A stretch of 33,405 bases of DNA from Bacteroidota bacterium (GTDB lineage: Bacteria > Bacteroidota > Bacteroidia > B-17B0 > Aurantibacillaceae): contig JAHEYF010000045.1 in NCBI GenBank assembly GCA_023251755.1, positions 1 to 33,405 of the forward strand, in the 5' to 3' direction. A program made the position numbers and the translations under genes. The notes beneath the pieces were generated by a model, which saw only the letters and a program-made list of their open reading frames with translations, had not been told where the DNA came from and did no database searches. Numbering within the stretch: the first letter of the stretch is position 1; each line of letters opens with the position of its first letter. Positions 16,296 through 23,728 of the stretch are shown piece by piece.

Positions 16296-17315
16296 TTGAT
16301 TTTTGTTACTGGAGCCACCGGACTTATAGGTTCGCATCTTGCCTATCACCTTGTTTCGCAAGGTCATCCTGTAATTGCCCTTAAACGAACCAACAGCAAT
16401 ACAGACAGTACTTTCGAGATTTTTAAAATCTACTCGCAACAGCCCGAACAGGACTTTAATAAAATACAATGGGTGGAAGGCGATGTAACCGATATTTTTT
16501 CCTTAATGGATGCCCTGCAGGGTGTTGATGAAGTATACCACTGCGCCGGATTGGTTTCGTTTAATAACAAAGACGCAAAAAAATTAATGCAGGTCAATGC
16601 AGAGGGTACGGCCAATATAATTAACGCCGCCCTCGAATGCAAAGTGAAAAAGTTTTGCCATGTAAGCTCTGTGGCCACTATACCCAACCCCGATAAAAAA
16701 CCGGTGATTGACGAAAGCATTTACTGGAAAGCCTCTCCCTCCAATTCATATTACGCCATCAGCAAATACGGTGGCGAACGCGAAGCCTGGCGCGGGGCCG
16801 AAGAAGGTTTAAACGTGGTAATTGTAAACCCCACTGTGGTATTGGGCACCGGTTGCTGGGGCCAGACATCGGGCCAGATGATAAGCGCCGCTTACAAAGG
16901 CCTTCTCTTTTACACCGAAGGCATTACGGGGTATGTGGATGTGCGCGATGTGGTAAAAAGCATGGTGGAACTGATGAATAAAAATTGTTTTAACAAACGT
17001 TACATTCTGAATGCCGAAAACCTGAATTACAAACAGGTCTTTGATTTGATCCATCGTAATTTTAACAGGCCACTTCCAAAAATTAAAGCCAACCGCTTTG
17101 TGCTGCGCCTGGCTGCTATGGCCGATAAATTGTCTGCTTCGCTCAGCGGAAAGCCCCGCCGTATAACAAAGGAGCTGATTCATTCGGCCTTAGGTACCAG
17201 CATCTACAGCAATAAAAAAATAACGGCACAAACCGGTATACAATTTATTCCCATTGCCGAATCGGTAAAACACATCTGTGCTTTTTATCCTGAAAACAAC
17301 CCTGAATACTGGTAA
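16296..17315 (+). CDS. NAD-dependent epimerase/dehydratase (extended SDR)
   Basis: A 339-residue extended short-chain dehydrogenase. FVTGATGLIGSHLAYHL holds the glycine-rich NAD-binding motif, with GDVTD for adenine contact. The catalytic Tyr153 and Lys157 lie in YAISK, with upstream Ser in HVSSVAT. NPTVVLGTGCW and GYVDVRDVVKSMVELM are typical of dihydroflavonol-reductase-like or sugar epimerase SDRs. The start codon is TTG at 16296: the Rossmann strand begins at once and no ATG fits. The gene sits 4 bp behind the PAP2 gene and 11 bp before capA, so envelope sugar or lipid metabolism is suggested by context only. Confidence 0.85.
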   Translation: MIFVTGATGLIGSHLAYHLVSQGHPVIALKRTNSNTDSTFEIFKIYSQQPEQDFNKIQWVEGDVTDIFSLMDALQGVDEVYHCAGLVSFNNKDAKKLMQVNAEGTANIINAALECKVKKFCHVSSVATIPNPDKKPVIDESIYWKASPSNSYYAISKYGGEREAWRGAEEGLNVVIVNPTVVLGTGCWGQTSGQMISAAYKGLLFYTEGITGYVDVRDVVKSMVELMNKNCFNKRYILNAENLNYKQVFDLIHRNFNRPLPKIKANRFVLRLAAMADKLSASLSGKPRRITKELIHSALGTSIYSNKKITAQTGIQFIPIAESVKHICAFYPENNPEYW

Positions 17316-17326
17316 TACCACATACT

Positions 17327-18529
17327 ATGAACCGCTACCTTTACTTTATTGCTGCCTTAATGTTTTGCCCTGGTATTGTATGTGCCCAGGAATTTTCTTC
17401 ACCCGCACTACACGACAAAACCAATCCAAAAAATGCTTTTGCTTACATTCCCCAACAGGACTCCACAATAGAAATTACTTTAAGTCTGGTAGGTGATTTA
17501 ATGTGCCACAAACCCCAGACCCTGAATGCAAAAAAAGCTGATGGCTCCTACAATTTTAACCCTTCGTTTGAATACATCAGTCCTTACCTCAGCCAAGCAG
17601 ACTTGTGCATTGGAAATTTAGAGACTACCTTTGGAGGGCCTGATTTGCCTTATGCCGGGTACCCCGCTTTTAATTCGCCGGACGAATACGCCACCGCCTT
17701 AAAAGAAAATGGTTTTGATTTTTTAGTCAGCGCCAACAACCACAGCATGGACACCGGAGAAGAAGGGCTATTGAGAACACTGGAGGTGCTAAAGAAAAAC
17801 AAACTGGCTTATGCAGGTACTTACACTTCGCAAAGCGACCACGATTCATTAAGGATAGTGGATGTAAAAGGAATTAAGCTGGGGATATTGAACTACACTT
17901 ATGGCACCAACGGCTCTTATCCCAAAGAAACACACAAATACATGCTCAATATTATTGACTCGGCTACCATTAGTAATGAAGTAAAGCAATTAAAAAAACA
18001 GGGGGCCGAAATCGTCCTGGTGTTTTACCATTTCGGGATTGAAAACACCGCCGAGCCTACACAGGCCCAAAAAGATGCCGTAAAATATGCCTGGCAGGCC
18101 GGAGCGCAATTGATGATAGGCGCCCATCCCCATGTTATCGGCCCTGTTCAATACCTGGAACCCTTTGAAACAAATCCTGATTCAGGTTTTGTGGCTTATT
18201 CCCTCGGAAATTTTATTTCCAACCAGTACTGGCGGTATACCGATGCCGGCGTAATTTTAACCCTGCACCTGCAAAAAAATCTTACCAGTGCAAAAATATC
18301 CCTCCGTCAGGCCGAATACCTGCCCACCTGGGTGTACCGGGCCGAAAAACCAGCAATGAAACAACACATTGTATTGCCCGCCGGGCTTTATTCGCAACCG
18401 GCCCTCTTGCCTGTATTCATTGATTCCGCTATGGGTAAAAAGATGGAAGAGGCCTTTAACGATACCAAAACCATACTTTCGAAGTATAACAACCGCTTGG
18501 AAATTACACCCATTATCGGCAAAAAATAA
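17327..18529 (+). CDS. CapA-family periplasmic metallophosphoesterase-like protein
   Basis: A 400-residue exported protein: signal peptide MNRYLYFIAALMFCPGIVCA, then a PGA_cap domain (PF09587, about residues 50-310). Signatures are LVGDLMCH (metal-binding Asp and His), GNLETTFGG, SANNHSMDTGEEGL (Asn-His pair), VFYHFGIEN and GAHPHVIGPVQ. CapA/PgsA homologues act in poly-gamma-glutamate capsule synthesis in Bacillus, but most members in other phyla lack capB and capC, as here, and their role is open. It closes the PAP2-epimerase-capA unit; the next gene has its own promoter. Confidence 0.87.
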   Translation: MNRYLYFIAALMFCPGIVCAQEFSSPALHDKTNPKNAFAYIPQQDSTIEITLSLVGDLMCHKPQTLNAKKADGSYNFNPSFEYISPYLSQADLCIGNLETTFGGPDLPYAGYPAFNSPDEYATALKENGFDFLVSANNHSMDTGEEGLLRTLEVLKKNKLAYAGTYTSQSDHDSLRIVDVKGIKLGILNYTYGTNGSYPKETHKYMLNIIDSATISNEVKQLKKQGAEIVLVFYHFGIENTAEPTQAQKDAVKYAWQAGAQLMIGAHPHVIGPVQYLEPFETNPDSGFVAYSLGNFISNQYWRYTDAGVILTLHLQKNLTSAKISLRQAEYLPTWVYRAEKPAMKQHIVLPAGLYSQPALLPVFIDSAMGKKMEEAFNDTKTILSKYNNRLEITPIIGKK

Positions 18530-18532
18530 GGC

Positions 18533-18561
18533 TTGCCATCTGCGGAAAAGTTATAAATTTG
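18533..18561 (+). promoter_or_regulatory. Bacteroidota-type promoter of the propeller/SpoIIE gene
   Basis: TTG (18533-18535), 18 bp, TAAATTTG (18554-18561), predicted transcript start about 18568, 16 bp before the TTG start codon at 18584. Its placement just 3 bp after the capA stop separates the two transcription units. Confidence 0.6.
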
Positions 18562-18583
18562 TCGTTCTTATAGGCTTATCGGG

Positions 18584-21500
18584 TTGATTCGATTTATTAA
18601 ATACCTTGCTATTGTGTTTGTGCTTTGTTTTACTGAAACAGCGCAGGCTCAACTGTATAATTTTAAGGCCTATACCACCAAAAACGGGCTCGCCAATTCA
18701 AACGTCAATGCCATTTACCAAAGCTCCCAGGGTTATATCTGGTTCAGCACCCAGGGAGGGGGCATCAGCCGGTTTGACGGAAAAGAATTTAAGAACTTTA
18801 CCAAAAACGACGGCTTAATCGGCAACGATGTGACGGCCATCTGCGAAGACGTTCACCACAACCTGTGGATTGGAACTACAGAAGGCCTTTCGAAATTTGA
18901 CGGGAAAACATTTACCAATTTTACCGATAAACAGGGAATAGGCACCACCATCATCTATTCTATTTTCTCCGCTTCCAACGGCGATTTATGGTTCGCCACC
19001 TTCGACCAGGGCGTAAAAATATTCCACGACAACAAATTCACCAGCATCGACACCACTTCGGGCCTGCCCACTAATTCTGCATTTTGTGTGTTTGAAGACA
19101 GTAAAGGGGTTTTTTGGATAGGCTTGTTCAAGGAAGGTTTGTGCAAAGCTGATAAAACCGGGAAAATCACAGAACACATCGCGGATTTTTCCCCCGAAAA
19201 AAAACAATATTCTGCCTTTAGTATATCCGAAGACAAGGACGGAAAAATATGGATAGGCTCGGTCACCACCGGCATTTACACTTACGAAAAAGGGAAAATG
19301 CGCCTGCTCGACTTCCCCGATATATACGGCGACATTATTGCAAAAATTATTTTTGACAAACGCAACAACACCTGGGCCGCCACCGAACACGGCTTGCTTA
19401 AAATATCGGGGCACGGCTCAAAACTGTTTACCGAAAAAGACGGCCTTACCTCTGTACGCACGCAGGCGGTGTGTGAAGACTACGAAGGCAATATATGGAT
19501 TGGTACTTATGGCGGCGGGGTGTGTATGTTTAAAGACGAATCGGTGGTGACCTACACGGATAAGGACGGCCTGAGCAACAATAAAATTTACGCGGTTATC
19601 AACACCTCCAAAAACCTGCTGATGTCCGGGTCTTTTAGCGGAGTTGATGTTTACAATGGCCGCTCCTTTCAAAAATTAGCCTCTATAAAAGAACTCAACA
19701 ACACCCCTGTGTCTACTTTTTTTGAGGACAGCCGAAACCGTATATGGGTGGGGACTGAAAACAACGGGGTCTTTCTTTTCGACCAGACAGCTGATGGTCT
19801 TAAGCTCATTAAAAAATACACTTTAATTGAAGATGTACCTGTTGAACAGATCTTAAAAATTGTGGAAGATGCCCAGCACAATATCTGGATCGGGGGCTAT
19901 GGGAAAGGGATTTTTAAAATAAGCCCCGAAGGAAAGGAAGAACACTTTGGTATGAAAAACCAATTGAACACCGATGATGTAATGACCCTGTACGCCGATA
20001 TTTTTGGCAATATATGGATAGGCACTTATGCCCATGGGATTATAAAATACAACGGCACTACCTTTAAAGAGTTTCATAAAAATGAAATCCCCAGCCTGAA
20101 CATTGTGTTTTCGATTTCGGGTGATGAAAAAGGAAACATTTATTTTGGAACACAGGACGGGGGGCTTTTAATCTGGGACAATAAAAAGTTCCACACCATC
20201 AATATAAAATCAGGTGCCTGCTCCAACCTGATCAACGCTGTAGCTTATCAAAACGGGTTTATCTGGCTGGGCACCGACAAAGGCGTAAACAAAATTTCCT
20301 TCAAAGAAGATTTTGTCCCACGGGCCATCTCCTATTACGGTGTTGACAAAGGTTTCAAGGCTACCGAAATAAATCAGAACAGTATTTTTACCGAAAAATC
20401 GGGCAGCGTGTGGTTCGGTACCGTTGATGGTCTTACCCGTTACAACCCTTTGTTTGATTACCCCAATTCAACACCTCCCAGACTTGTACTGGCCGATGTG
20501 AAATTATTTTACGAGCATGTGGACTGGAAAAAGTTTTCGGACAGCCTTGATCCTACCAACGACCTGCCCGTAAAACCGGTACTGTCCTACAAAAACAACC
20601 ACCTTACCTTTGTTTTTCAGGCCACCACAACAGATAATGTGCAATACACTTTTATGCTCGAAGGCGACAACGATGAATGGTCGCCGCTCAGCACAAAAAA
20701 CGAAGCCGTATTTACCAACATTGCGCCCGGGCCTTATGTGTTTAAAGTTAAGGTGCAAAACAGTAATGGTGTATGGAGCGAGGATGTGGTTGAATTTCCC
20801 TTTACTATTACCCCCCCCTTCTGGAAAACCTGGTGGTTTTACACAATATGCATTGTTGTGATCCTGGCCGGGGTTATCAGTTTTATCCGTATCCGTACAG
20901 CCAACCTACAGAAAGAAAAGCGCATACTTGAACAAAAAGTAGAGGAACGCACCACCGAATTAAAAGACGCCAACCACAAATTGTTTGATGCCCTGCACGA
21001 TATTAAAGACAGCATCAACTACGCCGAGCGTATACAAAGGGCTATGCTGCCGGCCGATGAAAATATTCTGAACCACCTGCCCCAGTCCTTTATCCTGTTT
21101 AAGCCCCGCGATGTGGTGAGCGGCGATTTTTACTGGTTCAACCACAAAGATGGTATTGATTACATAGCCGCTGTAGATTGCACCGGACACGGGGTACCCG
21201 GCGCCTTTATGAGCATGGTGGGAAGCTCCCTGCTGAATGAAATTGTATTAACTAAAAACACCACCAACCCCTCTGAAATATTAGCTCAGTTAAACAGGGG
21301 CGTGCAGGATGCCTTAAAACAACGCGAAAACCAGACACGCGACGGAATGGACATTGCCTTTTGCGCCATCGACAAAGCCAATAAACGTGTTAAATATGCC
21401 GGTGCAAACAGGGCTTTGTGGATCATCCGCACTTCTGAAGGGGTTCAGGAAGTAGACGAAATAAAAGCTACCAAATGCGCTATTGGTGGTTTTACCGATG

Positions 21501-21760
21501 AATCGCAGCATTACGAAACCCACGAAATTCAACTCCTTGCAGGCGATACCGTGTACATGAGCAGCGACGGTTATGCCGACCAGTTTGGCGGCGAGAAAGG
21601 TAAAAAACTGATGACCAAACGTTTTAAAGAAATTTTATTGGACATCCAAAACCAAAACTTAAAACTGCAGGGCAAATCGCTGGAGTTTGAAATTACCGAA
21701 TGGATGGGCAGTAATTATGAGCAGGTAGACGATATACTTGTGATTGGCGTACGTTTCTAA
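18584..21760 (+). CDS. Two-component-type sensor propeller fused to SpoIIE/PP2C phosphatase
   Basis: A 1058-residue membrane sensor. A signal peptide (MIRFIKYLAIVFVLCFTETAQA) leads to 14 Reg_prop repeats (pattern GNIWIGTYGGGVCMF), enough for two seven-bladed periplasmic propellers, then a Y_Y_Y Ig-like domain (about 665-745), one membrane helix (WWFYTICIVVILAGVISFI, about 755), a coiled coil, and a C-terminal SpoIIE phosphatase (about 810-1058). Metal-binding acids are in VVSGDFYWF, AAVDCTGHGVPGAF, DGMDIAF, MSSDGYADQFGG and QVDDILVIG. Most relatives of this architecture carry a histidine kinase; here the output is serine/threonine phosphatase, usually acting on an anti-sigma antagonist. No such partner is adjacent. 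Start TTG 18584 is supported by the promoter and signal peptide. Confidence 0.9.
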   Translation: MIRFIKYLAIVFVLCFTETAQAQLYNFKAYTTKNGLANSNVNAIYQSSQGYIWFSTQGGGISRFDGKEFKNFTKNDGLIGNDVTAICEDVHHNLWIGTTEGLSKFDGKTFTNFTDKQGIGTTIIYSIFSASNGDLWFATFDQGVKIFHDNKFTSIDTTSGLPTNSAFCVFEDSKGVFWIGLFKEGLCKADKTGKITEHIADFSPEKKQYSAFSISEDKDGKIWIGSVTTGIYTYEKGKMRLLDFPDIYGDIIAKIIFDKRNNTWAATEHGLLKISGHGSKLFTEKDGLTSVRTQAVCEDYEGNIWIGTYGGGVCMFKDESVVTYTDKDGLSNNKIYAVINTSKNLLMSGSFSGVDVYNGRSFQKLASIKELNNTPVSTFFEDSRNRIWVGTENNGVFLFDQTADGLKLIKKYTLIEDVPVEQILKIVEDAQHNIWIGGYGKGIFKISPEGKEEHFGMKNQLNTDDVMTLYADIFGNIWIGTYAHGIIKYNGTTFKEFHKNEIPSLNIVFSISGDEKGNIYFGTQDGGLLIWDNKKFHTINIKSGACSNLINAVAYQNGFIWLGTDKGVNKISFKEDFVPRAISYYGVDKGFKATEINQNSIFTEKSGSVWFGTVDGLTRYNPLFDYPNSTPPRLVLADVKLFYEHVDWKKFSDSLDPTNDLPVKPVLSYKNNHLTFVFQATTTDNVQYTFMLEGDNDEWSPLSTKNEAVFTNIAPGPYVFKVKVQNSNGVWSEDVVEFPFTITPPFWKTWWFYTICIVVILAGVISFIRIRTANLQKEKRILEQKVEERTTELKDANHKLFDALHDIKDSINYAERIQRAMLPADENILNHLPQSFILFKPRDVVSGDFYWFNHKDGIDYIAAVDCTGHGVPGAFMSMVGSSLLNEIVLTKNTTNPSEILAQLNRGVQDALKQRENQTRDGMDIAFCAIDKANKRVKYAGANRALWIIRTSEGVQEVDEIKATKCAIGGFTDESQHYETHEIQLLAGDTVYMSSDGYADQFGGEKGKKLMTKRFKEILLDIQNQNLKLQGKSLEFEITEWMGSNYEQVDDILVIGVRF

Positions 21761-21846
21761 GGGGGCAGGCTTTCCCGCAGACTTATTTTTCAAAATATTT
21801 CCCGCTTTACTACAGGTTCCGGATAAACCGGACGTCTGATTTTGTA

Positions 21847-21860
21847 GTGATTTTCATCAC
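21847..21860. promoter_or_regulatory. CRP/FNR-like palindrome upstream of HTH gene
   Basis: GTGATTTTCATCAC is a perfect GTGA-N6-TCAC palindrome, the core of CRP-type operators, 87 bp before the HTH gene ATG. Proof of regulator binding is absent; a 14-bp palindrome can arise by chance. Confidence 0.3.
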
Positions 21861-21948
21861 AATTCTAAATTTTTTTAAACATTTTCCACGAATGGTAGTG
21901 CTATTCATCCAAAGAAGTACTAAATTGGATGCTCTTTTATAAACCACC

Positions 21949-22482
21949 ATGAACAAACTATTAGACCGAGTAGAATTACTCCAGAAACTGGACACCCATA
22001 TTCTGATGCAGGAAGAGGGACAAATTCAGGAAATTGCGAAAAAATTCGGAATTTCCAGAAGAAGGATTTATGCTTATTTTCAAATTATGAAACAATTAGG
22101 CGCCCCTGTTGTGTACAATTTTGAAAAACACCGCCTCGAATACAAAACCAAATTCAGGCTGCGTGTAAGGATAAATACAGCCCCTAAGGTTGTACCTCCA
22201 ACTTTGCTTTACAAAAAAATTAAAGACGTTACCCTCAAAAAAGTGATGCTGTTTAATCAGATCGATGAGCATATATGCAATAAAGATACCGGCGGTACCA
22301 AAGAATTTTATAAAAAATTAAAAATGCGCGACCACCGCGTTTGCGGAAACACCCTGTATGAATTCAAAAAAATGGGTGCAGACTTTTATTTTGACCGCAC
22401 CAATAAAACATACAGGTACGCCAAGAAAAAACGCTTTAATATTATTATTGAAGTGGTTCCCTTTAAAATGCCTTCGAATTAA
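21949..22482 (+). CDS. Tandem helix-turn-helix DNA-binding protein
   Basis: A 177-residue basic protein of two copies of the same small domain. Copy 1 (about 6-75) runs RVELLQKLDTHIL, EEGQIQEIAKKFGISRRRIY, MKQLGAPVVYNFEKHRLEY. Copy 2 (about 96-169) runs KKVMLFNQIDEHIC, GGTKEFYKKLKMRDHRV, FKKMGADFYFDRTNKTYRY. Both share the order D-x-HI, G-x-x-x-EF/EI, KKL/KKF, KxxGA, Y/F-x-F and a C-terminal basic strand. Single-domain versions (about 70 residues with a GISRSTLY-like HTH) are common short regulators in Bacteroidota. The second copy has lost the recognisable GIS turn. No function is known. The coding sequence is A-rich and lies between a sensor gene and an IS remnant. Confidence 0.7.
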   Translation: MNKLLDRVELLQKLDTHILMQEEGQIQEIAKKFGISRRRIYAYFQIMKQLGAPVVYNFEKHRLEYKTKFRLRVRINTAPKVVPPTLLYKKIKDVTLKKVMLFNQIDEHICNKDTGGTKEFYKKLKMRDHRVCGNTLYEFKKMGADFYFDRTNKTYRYAKKKRFNIIIEVVPFKMPSN

Positions 22483-22488
22483 GAACTC

Positions 22489-22504
22489 CCGCCTGACTTC
22501 CGCA
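22489..22504 (+). repeat. Left terminal inverted repeat of the IS remnant
   Basis: CCGCCTGACTTCCGCA; 15 of 16 positions match the reverse complement of 23537-23552. Confidence 0.75.
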
Positions 22505-22597
22505 CTTTTTTCAAAAAGGGTTATATAGAGCTCTGTAACATTAGCCAATACTACATTATTGTTTTGGATTTGGGTGGCTCAAGGATTACTTTTGAGC

Positions 22598-23523
22598 GTG
22601 TTTATCCGCAAAAAAGTTAAATAAATCAGGGAGTATCAGTTTTCACATTATTCAAAAACGTGGCCGCAGGCAGGTTTTGATTCAGAGCATTGGCAGTGCT
22701 AAAATTCCTTCAGAAATTGATAAATTGGCTCTATTGGCGCAACAAGAACTGAATAAGTTATTGACCCAGGGTAGCTTAGATCTGAAGTATGATCAGGATG
22801 AATTGTATATCCAAACGCTTTTAAAAAACATCCACAACATTGAGGTATCTGGTGTTGAACTGATATTGGGTAAATTGTTTAATGAAATTGGTTTCGGCGC
22901 AATAAAAGAACCGCTGTTTAGACATTTAGTATTAGCAAGGATTTGTTACCCAGGGAGCAAACTCAAAACCGTAGAATATCTTTTACGGCATCATCAGTTA
23001 TATTATGAAATAGATGCTGTATATCGATATTTAGATAAGCTCACGGGCAAACACAAAGAACAATTACAGGAGATTAGTTATTATCATACCCTATCGATTT
23101 TTGAAGGGAAATTAGCTGTTTTATTTTACGATGTAACTACACTTTATTTTGAAGCGTTATCTGACAAATGTCAAACTACCGGCAGATGAAATCATTCATC
23201 ATTACAAACAACTATGGCAAATTGAAAAAGCCTTTAGAATATCGAAAACAGATCTAAAAATACGCCCTATCTATCACCGGCTACAACATCGAATACAAGC
23301 GCACTTAATCATTGCGTTTTGCAGCTATAAAGTGTATAAGGAGCTGGAAAGGCAACTAAAAACAAAACAATCAGAAATCAGTACGGCAAAAGCAATTGCT
23401 ATAATGCAATCAATTTATACAATTAAAACCACTTTGCCTTCATCAAGAAACGAGACTCAAATTATTTGGGCTAAAACCAATGAACAAAAACAACTTTTAA
23501 AGCTTTTTGAAATTATTTTTTAA
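22598..23523 (+). pseudogene. IS1634-family transposase, frameshifted and missing its centre
   Basis: The reading frame starts at GTG 22598 (VFIRKK) and is broken by a one-base insertion near 22613-22621. It continues in another frame with SGSISFHIIQKRGRRQVLIQ and the N-terminal half to FYDVTTLYFEA (about 23155), which carries the first catalytic Asp of the DDE site. At about 23146-23160 the sequence jumps to the C-terminal part, LKRYLTNVKLPADEIIHHYK, QLWQIEKAFRISKTDL, RPIYHRLQHRIQAHLIIAF, in a third register, ending at TAA 23521-23523. About 250 residues with the second Asp are missing. YHRL..RI..H and the W-IE-AFR-SK block identify IS1634-type transposases. The product cannot be active. Confidence 0.82.
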
Positions 23524-23536
23524 TGGGTGGCTCAAA

Positions 23537-23552
23537 TGCGGAAGACAGGCGG
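23537..23552 (-). repeat. Right terminal inverted repeat of the IS remnant
   Basis: TGCGGAAGACAGGCGG, 13 bp after the transposase stop codon; pairs with 22489-22504. Confidence 0.75.
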
Positions 23553-23610
23553 CCATGATAGAAATGAACAGCCGCGTTCAATTCGATGATTATGTGCTAA
23601 GCCGGTAGAT

Positions 23611-23728
23611 CGTTCACTCGTTTATTCGTTCTTTTGTTTATTAGTTTACACGTTCAATAGTTCGGCTTAACAGTTCAAGGAATAAACAAAAAAACGATTG
23701 AACTATTAAACGAATAAACTATTTAACG
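23611..23728. repeat. 8-bp modular palindrome R4 (longest copy)
   Basis: Plus-strand units: CGTTCACT, CGTTTATT, CGTTCTTT, TGTTTATT, AGTTTACA, CGTTCAAT, AGTTCGGC; then complementary AATAAACA, AAAAAACG, ATTGAACT, ATTAAACG, AATAAACT, ATTTAACG. Its right end reaches into the M28 gene: on the minus strand CGTTAAAT then AGTTTATT encodes the final Val-Lys and the TAG stop. Confidence 0.8.

Larger units (their letters stand above)
22489..23552 (+). mobile_element. Decayed IS1634-like insertion element, internally deleted
   Basis: The element is bounded by 16-bp terminal inverted repeats with one mismatch: CCGCCTGACTTCCGCA (22489-22504) and TGCGGAAGACAGGCGG (23537-23552). Inside is a broken transposase. 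The 1064-bp span is far below the roughly 1.8-2 kb of an intact IS1634-type element. A 12-bp direct repeat, TGGGTGGCTCAA, occurs near both ends (22571-22582 and 23524-23535). No target-site duplication is obvious. Insertion is 6 bp beyond the HTH gene stop. Confidence 0.75.

Noticed and set aside
23555..23608. Short frame MIEMNSRVQFDDYVLSR right of the IS remnant, as the tail of an interrupted gene
   Set aside because: Only 17 codons, no matching upstream part across the IS, and the HTH gene left of the IS has its own stop.
23611..23728. Regular repeats considered as a CRISPR array
   Set aside because: Units are 8 bp, degenerate and contiguous with no spacers, and the whole is palindromic.
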